This document shows positions 11,701 through 23,346 of a DNA stretch of 64,000 nucleotides, in pieces. Under the pieces are notes generated by a model. That model worked only from the letters and a program-made list of their open reading frames with translations, made no database searches and was not told the DNA's origin. The first letter of the stretch is position 1. Each line of letters begins with the position of its first letter. Position numbers and translations under genes: made by a program. The stretch covers positions 558,001 to 622,000 of the forward strand of contig JAFCMP010000512.1 in assembly GCA_017506865.1 (NCBI GenBank), written 5' to 3'. The stretch is from Tribonema minus (lineage: Eukaryota > Sar > Xanthophyceae > Tribonematales > Tribonemataceae).

Positions 11701-14700
11701 TGCTCGAGGCCACGTCAGCTTCTGCGAACAAGGAGCATACATGGCATACATGAAAACGCTCCACAAATCAGCATATACTGCTTGCTGCTAGGAATGAATG
11801 GGCGCCGCCAGGGCTGTGCTCGAGGCCAGGTCAGCTGTTATAAAGAAGGAGCATACATGAAACTGCTCCACAAACCAGCATAGAAGTATAATACCAGGTC
11901 AGCGCTCAGAGGGGAGGAGCTCATGTACAGATGCTATTCGAGTGTACAAGTTTATTAAACAGTACTTGTGAATTCATTACGGAGTACACGTGTACTTTTT
12001 GCGGATTCAAAAGCACATTATGCAAACATTTAAGAGCATAGTATCGTGATCATGCACGTGCATGCAACCGGGGGGCATGCACATGATGACATTGCTGTGG
12101 CTCATTTGCTTGTCACTTGCCACGTTCAAATTGTGCACACCCCTTCTCTCAATACTTCGAAGTACCGAAATAGTACTTGAGCCTTACATCTGCTGTGTGT
12201 TGCTACTACCTGTATTGTGCAGCGGCGGCGACAACATGCGCTCCCTCAAGACCATCGACTCGGCGCTGTGCGTGCTGGCCTTGGAGGACGTACCCCCTGC
12301 TAAGGTGATGACCTACCTACTGTGTGTCACTCAAAGTCACAACTACCAGTGACAGTGCTGTGCGTACTGGCCCTCGAGGAGGTACCCCCTGCGACGGCGC
12401 TAACCTACCTACTGTGCGTCACTAATAGTCAAAACCCTAAGTGACAGTGCTCAGCGCGGTGGTTGACGCGCCGTTGCCATAGCCGCCGATCAGTGCGCTG
12501 GTGCCTGAGGATCACCTGTTACTTAGGGTTTGGGTAAGGGTAACCTGACCCTAGCCCTAGCCCTCACCCTGACCCTAATCCTGACCCTAACCCTGGGTCA
12601 GCCGGCCCACGCAGTGCACTGCCGCCCAAAGTAGCCTGTGCACCATTAAGTTCGTAACCGCCTGTTGGCGCGCCTGTGATCGATGTCGCACCTGCAGTGA
12701 CAAAAGTGGCCTGAGCTTCTGTCGCTGCATCAGTGACCACTGCCGTCGCTGCTTAGTCTACCAGCAGCAGCAATGTATGAGCGACACCACAGTGCCCACA
12801 GCCTTTCAATGGGTGGAGTATTTCGTTAAAACACACACACACACACACACACACACAAAGCAACCAACCTTAGCCCCTCTCTCGCTTTCATGAAAGGGAC
12901 ACGGCGAACGCCACTTTGACTGCCATTACACCCCCCTTTATCAATGCTGCAAAACGAAGCTGATCTCATGAATCCTGACCCATTGCTCGTTCTTCATCCC
13001 CACCGGCACACCCTGGAAGTGCACGTGGACGACGTGCTGAGAGATGCTGCAGCACGCTTCACTTAGACTGCAACAGCACTCCCCATATCAACGCCGCAAA
13101 CGAGGCTGGGCTCATGAATCCTGACCCCCACTTCTCGTCCTCTTGCCGGCTGCGCGCCAGGAAGTGCAGGCAACTCCTGACTCATTTCTCGTGTCCCCTT
13201 TCCAGCCGTGCGCCACGCAAACGCAGGCGGACGACGTGCTGGGCGATGCTGCAGAAGGGACACACCACACAGCGTTCACTTCGACCGTAACTGCACTCCC
13301 CCTCATCAATGCCGCCAAACGAAGTTGCGCTCATGAATTCTGCCCTGTTGCTCATTCTTCATCCGCTGGTATGCCACGCAAGCGCAGGCGGACGACGTGC
13401 TGAGCGATGCTGCAGCACAGTGTGACCTCTGGCCTGTCTCTCCCGCGCGATGTCAGAAGGGACACACCAAACAAGCTTCGCTTTGACTGCAACTGCTGTT
13501 CCCCTCGTTGATGTTGTAAAAGGAAGTAAGTACAAGTAGGGCCTGCAACTCCTGACCCATTTCTCGTCCTCTTTCTGCCGGCGCGCCGCGCGAGCGCAGG
13601 CGGGCGACGTACTGCGCGATGCCGCAGCGGGACACACCAAACACCCTTCACTTCGAATGCAACTACACTCCCCCTTGTCAAATTCGCAAACGCAAGTGTG
13701 GCCTGCAGCTTCTGACCCATTCCTCATTCTTCGTCCCCACTGACGCACCCCGGGAGAGCAGGCGGATGACGTGCTGAGCGATGCTGCAGCGCGCGTCTTC
13801 CTCCTCGGCGAGGCAGGCCGCAACCGCTGGTTCGACAAGCACCAGCTGTGCGTGCTGCCGAGCGGCGCTGCGGCGGTCAACTTTGAGCACTCGTACAGCG
13901 ACGGCATGGCGTGGTGCAGGAACCTAGGGGAGGTGTGGCACGACATGTACGGGGTGCCGTCCAAGTGAGTGAGCCAGCGCTCAGCAGCATGCTCAAATTC
14001 AACTGCTCATCTTCAAGTGCTTGTCTTAAGCTTTGCATACTCACTTCTGCAACTGGCTTGCCAAGTGACATGGAGACAAATGACATGGAGCGAGTCTGAG
14101 TGAATGCAGGGCTGCGATGTGACTGTATCGATGCTCTCACTGTATCGATGCTCTCAACAAAAGCCGCGATGCAGCAACTTCAAATGTTTCCTGGTAGCCA
14201 CATACCCCCTTCCACACAAACCTCGTTACATGAAACGAAGCAGGAAAGATGGAGGGCATCTAAGCGCCTGCATGATACGCAAATCCTGTGCGACGATGAC
14301 GTCAGTCGAATAACCACTCATGACATCAGCTGTGTGTGTTGCAGTATGTGCAGGGGGGGGGGGGGGGGGTGGCATGTATGTGTAAGTACTGATTTGGAGG
14401 TTTTGCTCTTTGAGCAAACGGCGGAGCATCAGGCTGCCGCGCAGCAAAGAGTTGCAGCCAGCTGCCAGGGTGAGGGTTAGGGTTAGGTTTAGGGTTAGTG
14501 GACGCGCCTGCCCAAGAAGGCAGTGTTCGCCGTGTCCAGCTTTGGTCATGTCCGATAGCGCCATTGCAGCCAAGCCGGTGATTCCGTCTTTGCTAAGAGT
14601 CCATACCTTCATACGCGCTTTTGAAGGACCACAACAGGAAGTAGGCCAAGGCTTACAAGGCGTCAGTACCCCTCAGCAGCTTGTGTTGCACGCGCGGCAA

Positions 14701-17700
14701 GCGCGCTTGCTGATGCAGCCACCGGCTCATCCAGGCTGCATGGTATCGGACGAGGAGTCTGCTGTGCATGATTAGATGTGAGGTTCTTCACTAAACGTCT
14801 TACACCAACAACCGTCATCAACACTAAGTTGCAATGCGCATTGATGTTGATTTATCGGCAGGAATGTGCGGGTGCTTGCCGAAGTGCCCACTCACGACAC
14901 ACATCCCCAAGCCAAGGAACTCACCTGGAAGCTTTCCAGCCATGTGGAGCAGGTAAAGTGCTACTTGCAGTTTTGGAGCAGGTGAAGTTTACACCAAGTA
15001 CCACATCGGTTCTGCGTTAGCACAGGTTGCTCACGCCGTTGAATGAAGTGCTGAAACTTTACATGGTTCACTTTTAGTCGAGAATGGCCATGACAACGGC
15101 AGCTCCTCTTGTAGGCCCTACACACTGCCCTTACACACCGCATTGCACTAGAACGCAGTGTTGCGAGATGGTGTCACACTGCCCCCATACACTGCATGGC
15201 GCTACAATGCTGTCATTGTGAATGCAGCTGGGTACTCTGTAGCAGCCTGCCATGATGGTGTGTGTTTCTTGCTGTGCATCTGAGAAGAAAGCCCACAAGT
15301 CTCAAACTGCTGCACTGCCATAAATGCATCACTCTGTGAAGATCTGACATATTGGTGTCTCTGTCGCCTACTGCAAAACCTGACCAGTGGCATACTGCTC
15401 TGAATGCTACCTTGGCTGCATGGGTATGCTGTACACCTACATACCTGGACCTGCTGAGAACTTATGTACGGCCGGCTGGACCTGCCTGCCCCGGCCCTGA
15501 TTGCGGGAGCAATCGCTGTTGCACTTGATTGATAGCGCACAAATTAGCCAATGCTGAGCGTGGTGTCGATTACCTACCCACGTGGGTACCTCAGTAGCCT
15601 GGCTGTACTCATTGACTTGCGTTTGTCCAAGGGAGGGCGGGTTTCTATTGTGTTCTAAGCGTTTACATATTCTGGCAATAATTCTGCAGCAAGCTATACT
15701 TCAAGTATGCGACATGCAGCTGGCCATCCTTTACATGCACAGCGCACTGCTTTGCCAGTGGATAACGCCGATGTGTTTGCTGCTGTGTGCTCAGGCTGCA
15801 GAAGCAGCGCGCCAGACGTACCTCAAGGACTGCGCAGGCTTAGGCCTCAAGGTGAGCTTGCTACTTAGGGTTAGGGTTAGCAACAACTATACAAATGGTC
15901 ATGCTCTGGTCATCAATGATAAATGAAAAATGAATCAAAAAGATCGTTGAGCTCTAGGTGACAAGGGATGGTTAGCCGCAAGTGCCTTCCACCAATAACC
16001 GTGGTCGCCGCTGCTGCAGTCATTGGCCACGAGTCAAACAGTGCCACCATCATCACTACTGTACTGTCAGGTTCAGTTCGTGACAGTTACGATGGTCCTT
16101 GACCGTTGAAGCTTGGAGACGAGACGCAAGACCGGCCAATTGCCTCAGTTGTGACACCTGTCCTGTTGCAGTTGGTCAGCACGCACAAGTGCTGGTGTTG
16201 AAGCTCACAGCGGTGGTGTCGATGCTGGCCACAGATGCCACGCATGCCCCTTCAAGTCTTGCCCTTTTCCGCAAGCACCGTTGTTGTTGCATTTGCATCC
16301 GCCAGCCACCCTCATGCCATGCAGAAAAGCAGACAGGTGGCATGTCAGTACTCGCAGGTGGGCTGGTATCATGTACTTGGCAATGTCATTGTTGTAACTG
16401 CACTCATGGTCACCAAAAGTGAAACCGGCCAGGCATGCCAAGGGAAGCCCTTCACACTCTGCACGCGCACTCACCCGATATCTGCAACTAAGTGTTGCTT
16501 GGATTAGAACATCTTCAACTTCAGCAAGTGTGACCCATTGCCCTGTCAGGCCTCTTGCAAGCAGATGCTCAACCAATCACATGCTGTACAGTTGTCTGCC
16601 CGGCTCTTACACTAGAGTCTACGCCGTCGCTTGTTATTGCACGTGTCAAGTACAATTAGTGATTCTCATCATATTGACAAAATTGCATGCAATCCATGCT
16701 TTACATATTGGACATGCACCCACCATGCTTGTTTACAAACAACACACACTTCAACTTTGTGATTGCATACATCTAAGTTCAACAAGTAACTGCCATCTAC
16801 TGCCGGCCTTGAGCGCAGGTGCTCGACGACATTCCGCATGCTGCGTAGCACTTACCTGGCTACTACAGATACAGAACAGGTGTACTTTTTATTAGTTCTC
16901 GCTCAGGGCGCAAAAGAGCCCAGATGGTGGATGTTCAGCTTGCAACCAGAATCTACATGTGGCTTTGTGAACAAAATGGGAGTGTCCCAATGCGCATTGC
17001 CGGACAGGTGTACTTGTACTAGTTTACAACACCGCTTTAAACCAAGCACATCATCAGCTATAACGAGTGTGACTTGCAATGAGTGTGACTCATCACCGTG
17101 CCGCCCTGCGCAGAGGTGCTCGACTTCACCACCTTCGGCAAGGGGGTGGAAAGTGAGGTTACACAGCCACCTACATGGCTACCACGGTACAAGAGCAGCA
17201 CATACTCAGTTCAACCACCACTCGACAGCACAATTTCACCTTCAATGCGTGTGACTCACCACCGCGTCGCGTCTCTTGCGCGCAGGTGCTCGACTTCACC
17301 GCCTTCGGCAAGGGCGCCTTCAAGGGCTGGAAAGTGAGCCCCGATGCCGGGGTCCAGATGGCGCTTCAGACGGCCTTCTACGCGCTGCACGGGCACCTGC
17401 CCGCAGTCTATGAGAGTGCGTCAACGAACCGCTTCTTTCACGGGCGTACGGAGACGATCCGCAGCGCCACCAGCGAGTCGTTGAAGCTCGTCAAGGCACT
17501 GCAGGTCAGTCAAGGAGTTTTGAACATAGTTGGGGTTAGGGCTGGGTTGAGGTTAGGGCTGGGGCAAGGGTAAGCCGAGGCTAGAGTTGGTGTACAAGAG
17601 CTTGACAAGTCGCTTCTTGTACGGGCGCACGGAGACGATCCGCAGCGCCACCAGCGAGTCGCTGAAGCTCGTCAAGGCACTGCAGGTCAGTTGATGAGAT

Positions 17701-20657
17701 GTGAACATTGTTTGCAAGGAGAGCTAGGTTTGGGGTAAGGATTGTGCAAGGATTAGTCTACGAGAGCGCGTCAACCAAAGGCTTCTTTCATGCGCGCACG
17801 GAGATGATCCGCAGCGCCACCAGCGAGTCGCTGAAGCTCGTCAAGGCACTGCAGTTCAGTTGAGGATCCTTGAACATTGTTCCCGAATAGGGCTACGTGG
17901 GGGGTCTGGGAGCATTGTTCAGGAATAGGGCTGGGTGGGGGTCAGGATCGCGCAAGGGCTTTGGAGTGTATGAGAGTGCTTCTACCGACCGCTTCTTTTC
18001 TCAGACGCACGGAGCCGGTACGCAGCGCCACCAGCGAGTCGCTGTTGCCCGAGAAGATGTGTCATTCATATGCCGCTGTGCCCATCACCCAGTCATACAG
18101 TAATGAAACATAATACCTCGCCTGTTGCACCTATTGAGCTATGTACCTTTACCGAACTACTTATTTATAAAGTTTCATGTAGGCACAAACTAACTGTTGA
18201 AGTTGTCAATGTTAATCACATTTGTACTTTAGGTATGACTCTACTTTGAGCTAGTTGAATGCAGCTTTGTATCAATGTTGTCAAATGGTGCAATGGTGTC
18301 TTTGGGTAAACCGCGACCTGCTTTCACAACAAGGCTGCTTCGGGCTTGCCCTCTGACAGAGAGCATGCAGGCCGCAACTTCAATAGCGCATTGCCTGCAT
18401 CTCCCATTCTACAAGTTGCAGTAGTCACCCTACACTTTGGCTTGAAAGCAACAACACACACAACCATTCCTGTCCGGTTGGCATGCGCGCATACTCCACA
18501 GGCCAGCAGCGGCGCTGGCAAGGCTGAGCGGCGGGAGCTGCTCGTTGCTGCTGCGAACAAGCACGTGGAGGTAGCGAAGGCGGCGGTGGCGGGCAACGGC
18601 GTGGACAGGCACCTAGCTGCCATGAAGCACCTCGCGGCAGAGCTTGCAGAAGGTACGCGCCTCTGTGGCTCGTGTGTGTGTGAAGTTCCGTGTTGTCAAC
18701 TTCAAGAGCACTGCGGTCACTGCGTGTTCCTGTCCGACCGTTCGTCAGCGCTCGTGCTCAGTGGACCCCTGCCATATGCAATTGTACACAAGCGACCACA
18801 CCGTGAACACTTTGCACTCTACTGTCAACAACCAGTGGCCGGTTCTGCTGCTGCGCCTGCTGCCAAGCCTGCTGCCAAACCAGCCCTTGTGTGTATGACA
18901 CCTAGACGCTGCGCCGCTTGCGTGTTTGCCGGGGACTCCTGCCAGATGTTTGAATGTGAAGTAGCGCCCGGACCGTGGCCGGTGTGCACTCTACTGCCGA
19001 AAATTGGCATTCCCTTCTACTTCTGCGCCTGCTGCTGTGCCCTCCCCTGCTGCTCGACCTCTAAATGCTGCGCTGCCTGTGTTTTCTGGGGTGCAGGCGG
19101 GCCGGTTATGGGGTCGCAGTTCTACGCAGACCCGCTGTACCGGCGCAGCTGTACATGGGAGCTCAGCACATCCAATGTTTCCAACCCGTTCCTGTCGTCG
19201 TTCAGCTTTGGGCCCGTGACCGGGACGGGCTACGGTATCGGCTACCTCATCCATGTGAGGCCATGGTGATGTTGAACTTTGCAGTGTGCGCGTCGTGCAG
19301 CGTTTCTGGAGTGTCGAGTATGCTGCGCAGTGTTATTGAAGTGTCAAGTTTGCGCACAGTGCAGGGCGCGCTGACACGTCGATGTGCTGTCGATAGATGC
19401 CAAAGAGCTGACGTGCCGACATGGGTAAGCACGTGCAAGCTGTCTCTCTTTTGAGAGTAGCTGAGAGTATCTGTGCTTAGGACTTATGGGGCACTGATCA
19501 ATGGTTGCTCATGTCCCACGAGATATACGCAGGGCAATCAAGTAGTGGCACTTGCAGGGCTGGTGCTGCAATTGACCACTATATGGCCATGCTTGCTTAA
19601 AAAGGCAAGATACTCTGGTGGGCCCTGCATTCTGTGCCTTTGACATGCAGAGTTTTCATTTCTGTTAGGTTCCTAGTCCATCACCACAGCTACCTCTGAC
19701 CTTGCCCCAATCGTACGCCTTGCTCTTAAAGTAAACCTTGCCGGCTTTGCCGCCAGTGCTCCTCCTCCTTTGCTGTATCCCAAAGCATAATTCAATGCGC
19801 AAAGGAACTGGTGCCTCGGGAGGAGTGCATGGGCCACCCCAGCGCATTTATTGTCTTGCAAACCCGCGGGAGCAGTGCTACGGCAAGCGGCCGATGACTT
19901 GTTTTAGAAGCAGTCACACCGCCAGAGTGGCCCATGCCGTGAACATCAGTCGAGGTCTTTCGCAAGTGCCTTGTGCCGTGTTCATCAAGTTCCAGGGCAC
20001 CTCGTTCAACATGCGTGGTGCATGCGGCACCTTTGGCGCTATTGCGCCTGCAGCCCCGCCGGTCGGTGCTGACCTGCACCAGGCATGTTGAATGACGTGC
20101 CCTGGAGCTTGATGACGTCCGCATGAGGCACCGCGTAATGATCGATGACCTGTGCACCGGTCCCCCGCGGTTTTGCTAGTGTCAATCTTCGGTATGAAGT
20201 AAGCGTTGCACAATATGATAACATTGGCCTGCACTCGTTCACACAGGCACTAACTCTGGTGCACATCGGATGATGTTCTGGAGCAGAAGAGCACTGGCGA
20301 CAACGCGGATCAGGATGGGGTTCGTGACTAGCTCCTTCTTTTCTAATAACTTTGCAGTGCAGTCCTGGTGCCACTTCCTGCGTAATGCACTCATTGGCAT
20401 ATGCCACCAGGTGTCAGGATGTGCAGTTGGCAAGTTTATAAACAGGCGGCACATAGCAACATGCAGTCATTCCACACAATTGCTTGGTGATGCGTACACA
20501 ACGCTGACCGCTGCGGTTTCCGTATGTTGTTCGGCTGCGACAGGAGAAGAGCATACCCATGGTGGTGTCGAACTTCAGGGCGGCAACCACGGACGCATCA
20601 GCCATGGCAGAGGGTATCGACAAGGCGCTTCACACCATCAGCGACACCCTCAGCTAG
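5702..20657 (+). CDS. Choline/carnitine O-acyltransferase, mitochondrial-type, 14 exons
   Basis: Exons: 5702-5874, 6540-6728, 7905-8013, 8676-8786, 10028-10153, 11446-11606, 12223-12304, 13762-13964, 14862-14952, 15795-15851, 17286-17504, 18502-18652, 19097-19254, 20544-20657. All phases agree and give 647 aa ending at TAG, a normal family length. The N-terminus (MRAVLLRSLRPSGRRALSK) is basic and Ser/Arg-rich like a mitochondrial presequence. Family marks in order: LPRLPVPAL; DDMYLEGRWALPINSNPV; GNRWFDK-like RNRWFDK; the catalytic-His region NFEHSYSDG in exon 8; VYESASTNRFFHGRTE with IRS in exon 11; and the carnitine-binding STSNVS plus FGPV and GYGIGY in exon 13. The enzyme exchanges acyl groups between CoA and carnitine. 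Acyl-chain preference cannot be read. Intron 4 starts with GC (ctgcag|gcaagt). The exon 4/5 junction is a few residues shorter than I would expect, so a microexon may be missed. No peroxisomal C-terminal signal. Confidence 0.92.
6797..6890 (+). repeat. Two long poly-G tracts
   Basis: Two runs of roughly 17 and 23 G, split by about 50 bp, in intron 2 of the acyltransferase. The surrounding sequence (ggcatctgtacatagaggg, gtgctgcagtgcg) hints at a local duplication of the exon 2 end region (shorter G run at 6689-6696). Confidence 0.7.
8160..8197 (+). repeat. Copy of acyltransferase exon 3 3' edge
   Basis: atcgacagtgacccacaggt repeats the exon 3 end and its donor (7995-8020) almost exactly, in direct orientation within intron 3. 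Confidence 0.85.
8787..9275 (+). repeat. Tandem array of acyltransferase exon 4 edge copies
   Basis: Two clear units and one weak unit of about 155-170 bp follow exon 4. Copies of the exon end lie at about 8912-8973 and 9092-9130. Each is preceded by a shared intron block (accatcactatgtca, then cccc and a 'ggccccagtcaggcagctg' variant). The first copy keeps the GC donor of the true exon (ctgcaggcaagtggata). Confidence 0.85.
9625..10027 (+). repeat. Copies of acyltransferase exon 5 5' edge
   Basis: A full-looking copy of the exon 5 start with its acceptor is at 9918-9991 (caggttggtacgggtcgcat) and a weak one near 9630-9660. The true exon follows at 10028. The copy reads part of exon 5 with substitutions and then a stop. 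Confidence 0.85.
11607..11900 (+). repeat. Tandem copies of acyltransferase exon 6 3' edge
   Basis: Two units of about 120 bp. Copies of the exon 6 end at 11673-11715 and 11790-11835 each keep the donor-like gtcagc and the next intron block (gagcatacatgaaa, ccacaaaccagcat). Confidence 0.9.
12355..12410 (+). repeat. Copy of acyltransferase exon 7 3' edge
   Basis: gtgctgtgcgtactggccct and the following gtaccccctgc repeat the end of exon 7 (12266-12304), with the following intron block (aacctacctactgtg) also shared. Confidence 0.85.
12532..12595. repeat. Degenerate telomere-like array with orientation switch
   Basis: G-rich units (TTAGGG/TTTGGG/TAAGGG) run directly into C-rich units (CCCTAG, CCCTAA, CCCTGA), a head-to-head arrangement inside intron 7. 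Confidence 0.8.
12833..12856 (+). repeat. (AC)n microsatellite
   Basis: About 12 AC units in intron 7 of the acyltransferase. Confidence 0.95.
12900..13761 (+). repeat. Tandem array of acyltransferase exon 8 5'-edge copies
   Basis: Four upstream copies of the exon 8 start (pattern 'gcggacgacgtgctgagcga' with changes) at about 13025-13065, 13222-13260, 13385-13420 and 13597-13632. Each sits in a unit of about 150-200 bp that shares 'ctcatgaatcctgacccatt' and 'ttcacttcgactgcaac' type segments. The true exon begins at 13762. Confidence 0.9.
14468..14499 (+). repeat. Short TTAGGG-type array
   Basis: Four to five TTAGGG/TTTAGGG units in intron 8. A poly-G tract of about 18 G lies at about 14350. 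Similar two- to four-unit arrays occur near 15865, 17529, 50852, 54511 and 58588. Confidence 0.85.
15930..16012 (+). repeat. Dispersed repeat, copy 1
   Basis: Contains gatcgttgagctctaggtga and a following block ending near 'ccttccaccaataaccgtgg'. It matches 62962-63045 over about 80 bp in intron 10 of a different gene. Shorter relatives are at about 10165-10200, 24340-24385 and, inverted, 24410-24450. Confidence 0.8.
16815..17160 (+). repeat. Upstream copies of acyltransferase exon 11 5' edge
   Basis: The exon 11 start with acceptor (gcgcaggtgctcgacttcac) recurs at about 16815-16842 (weak) and 17108-17160 (strong, cttcaccaccttcggcaagg). The flanking block with gtgtgactcaccac is shared too. 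Confidence 0.85.
17505..18055 (+). repeat. Downstream copies of acyltransferase exon 11 3' edge
   Basis: Three copies of the last 60-90 nt of exon 11 (cgcagcgccaccagcgagtc; gctgaagctcgtcaaggcac) at about 17610-17690, 17758-17860 and 17965-18045. The first keeps the donor (ctgcaggtcagt). Shared intron blocks include 'gaacattgtt' and degenerate TTAGGG-like stretches. Confidence 0.92.
19983..20113. repeat. Small inverted duplication of coding-like sequence
   Basis: The arm at 19983-20022 (catcaagttccagggcacct) is repeated in reverse complement at about 20075-20113, roughly 88% identical, in intron 13. On their own strands the arms read IKFQGTSFNM and IKLQGTSFNM. Confidence 0.75.
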
Positions 20658-21883
20658 ATGTGTGTGCTCAAGCAAGAGCCAACAACAGCACCTCCAGATT
20701 TTGAGTGTGTGTTCACGATAGCCCCACAGTTCAGCGAGCATGTATGTGTGTGTGTGACTGGAGTGGAGAGGGGATGGGAAGGGGGGGGGGGGGGGGGGCA
20801 GCACATCAAGCCCACATAAGCATCACAATGGACTCTGGTAGCGCTTGTTGAAGGCAAGCTCTGCTAATTCACCAGCAGCACTGATGTTGTGTCCCATGAT
20901 GTTGCTTGTGTTGGTGCTTGCTCTATGTTTGTTTTTGTGTAGGAAGGATGTGATGCATGCATGAACTATGGTAATGTGTGCATAATGCACACGTTGACTG
21001 CGTGGGATGCATTCCAGATTCAATGTTGTATTCATCCTGTGGAATGCACTGATTACTATGTGGGCATGCTACTGTAGCCACTGTTTTCAGGCTGCCAGTA
21101 GTGCCTGTGGAAGAGGAGTCATAATCACTGCGCTCTGGTTCAGCGGTTACGCAAGGTGGCTTGGTGCCAATCTAAGCAAACGTCATGGATACACGGTGCC
21201 GGGCATCGCTGGCTGCTTGTGAATGTATGCGAAAGCTGTAATGACAGTGTAATCGACACGAAGGCATGCTGGATCCACCCACGCGCGGGATGCGCCAAAC
21301 CTGAAAGCTTCAAAAAACTCGCTGAGTGCCGTTGTCTGAATACGGTCTGCATTTGACTGCCATCATAATGAGGCATGTGCTTGATCACCACCGCTTCAGC
21401 ACCCCCTGACCGGTGCACCATGGCAAATGCCATGAGGCGTAGAAGGAGGATGCGCCAAAGCTGCAGAGACAGATGCAATGCATACAAGACCATGCGCTCT
21501 GATCCAGAACGTCTTGAGACATGTATCCACTGAGCAGTTGCACACAGCAAACGAGCTGCCACATCAGTACGACAAGAGAGCATACCAGGCAGGCTGCCTC
21601 GGATGCAGGGCTGCCTCGGATGCACGTGCACCAGAGGAAAAACAACACACACACACACACACACACAGAGCTTGAGGTGCAAACAAGCCGTCCAAATACT
21701 TGCCATATTACAACCGAAAAAGCGCTCGCCACCGTGTGGCTCGCGGCAAATTTATCCTAGTTCCACCATAACCTGCATCTCTGCTGCATTTACGAAAGCT
21801 GCATGTCCACCTTACTGGTACTTCATGCAACACCCAGCAATACACTAGCTGTACTCTGCCTACTGGTGCTGCTGCACGCTCTA
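20658..21883. other. Convergent intergenic region
   Basis: Lies between the acyltransferase stop and the LRR gene end. It contains a poly-G run near 20781-20798, a GT/CA microsatellite at about 21645-21668, and no convincing gene. An open minus-strand frame of 188 codons here lacks recognisable motifs and crosses the microsatellite. Confidence 0.6.
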
Positions 21884-23346
21884 TCAGTCATCACGTCTGC
21901 GCACTAGCAGGCCTTCCGGCTGCGGTCCCAGCGGCTGCGAAAAGCTACTGCCCAGGGTGAGGGCGCGAAGTGTGGGCGGCAGTTGACCGAGCACGTGGTT
22001 GAACTTGCAGTTGTCCACACTGAACTTCAACTCGACCAGCTCACCGGGCAGCGGCCGAGGCTGTGTGTGTACTGTGGGCAGTCGATGTGGAGACGCCTTA
22101 GCGCAGCGGGCAGCTTCCCCAGCCGCTGCGTGAACGCTGTGCCGAGCAGCAGCTCCTGCAGCGAGTCAGGCAGCGCGGCTAACCTCTTGTTGAAGCTGGT
22201 TTTGCCTTCGTATGCGACGACGTGAAGCTGCCGCAGCTGCCGGGGCAGCGGACCCAGGGCGCTGTTGAACCTGCCTCCGAGCCACAGCTGCTGAAGCGAT
22301 GCGGGCAGCGCCGCGATGGGCGCGCTGTACCTGCCCGGCAGCTTGAGAACCTCCAGCGATGCCGGAAACGCCGGCAGCACAAACATGTCCCCGCAGCCGC
22401 GTAAGTCCAGCTCGACCAGGCGTGGCGGCGGGCTGTGCAGGTGCACGAAAGCGTTGCACGTCGCGTTGTGCGCCGGCGCCCCTGGCTCCGCCATGGGATC
22501 ATCGCCGAACGTGACGACGCGCCGCAGCGTCGATGGCAGATGGAGCTGAAACTCGACCGTGCAGTCCAGCAGTGTGAGTGTTTCGAGGCCCTCTGGGAGC
22601 CCGACCGCGCCGCCGCCGCTCTGGAACTCTCCCTCCACCACCGCACCCACCAGCGTTAAAGATTCGAGGGAGGCCGGCAGGTGGTACTGCGCCCAGATGG
22701 TGCAGTGCCGCAAGGACAGGTCCCAGAGGCTGTTTGGCCACAGCAGAATGGGGAGGCAGCTTGGCTCGGAACTTTCGAAGTTGATGCGCTCCAGAGCAGC
22801 AGGAAGCTGCACTACTGTTGCCATTGCCTCTTCGCGGGCTGGAAGCGTGCACTCTGTGACGAGGCATCCGAACAGCGTACCGGGGGCGCTGTTAAAGGTT
22901 CTGGCGACGTCTGCCAATGTGGGGCGGTCGAGGTGCAGAATCTCGAGCTTGGCCGGCAGATGATTGAAGGCGAAGAAGTTGCATACATGCAGGCGTTCCA
23001 AGCCGTCCCAGACTCTCTTCCGGAGCACTTGCTGACGAACAGGATTCTGCTGTGCCAAGGGCCCCCATAACGAGAGCTCCAAAAGTCTTTTATGCGCTGC
23101 AATGTTGTTTATGACCCTCGCCAAGCCGGGCTTGAGCGCCTCATTGACGGTCAGAGAGACGAGTGGAGCTGCCTCCTGATGGAGCGCCTTGGACAAGCTC
23201 CAAGCCTCGCTGGGGAGGCAGTTGTGAGCTGCTAGGATTTTGAATGTCTCGATCTGTCTGTCCAGCCTTGCTGCTGCTAGAGATGATGTGCTAGGGCTAT
23301 GAGCAGATTGAGACTTCGAATTCGACGGCAATTTCAGCGTCACCAC
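21884..23346 (-). CDS. FNIP-type leucine-rich-repeat protein, frameshifted in a microsatellite
   Basis: An intronless minus-strand frame starts at ATG 23346 and runs over 420 codons of repeats with the pattern LPxxLxxLxLG-x-Fxxx-L, e.g. LPASLQQLWLGGRFNSALG and LPDSLQELLLGTAFTQRLG. This matches FNIP-like LRRs, which form solenoid interaction surfaces. The unbroken frame ends at 22027. However, repeats of the same kind (LPPTLRALTLGSSFSQPLG) continue in another frame to a TGA at 21884-21886. The switch falls in an AC run at about 22064-22074, where one extra 2-bp unit would explain it. It may be a recent mutation, an assembly error or an allelic state. The N-terminal 100 residues are not repeat-like. 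Function unknown. Confidence 0.75.

Noticed and set aside
21140-21706. 188-codon minus-strand frame
   Set aside because: Crosses a CA microsatellite (VCVCVC run) and shows no recognisable domain or splice partner.
22179-22646. 155-codon Arg/Ser-rich minus-strand frame
   Set aside because: Alternate frame of the LRR gene.
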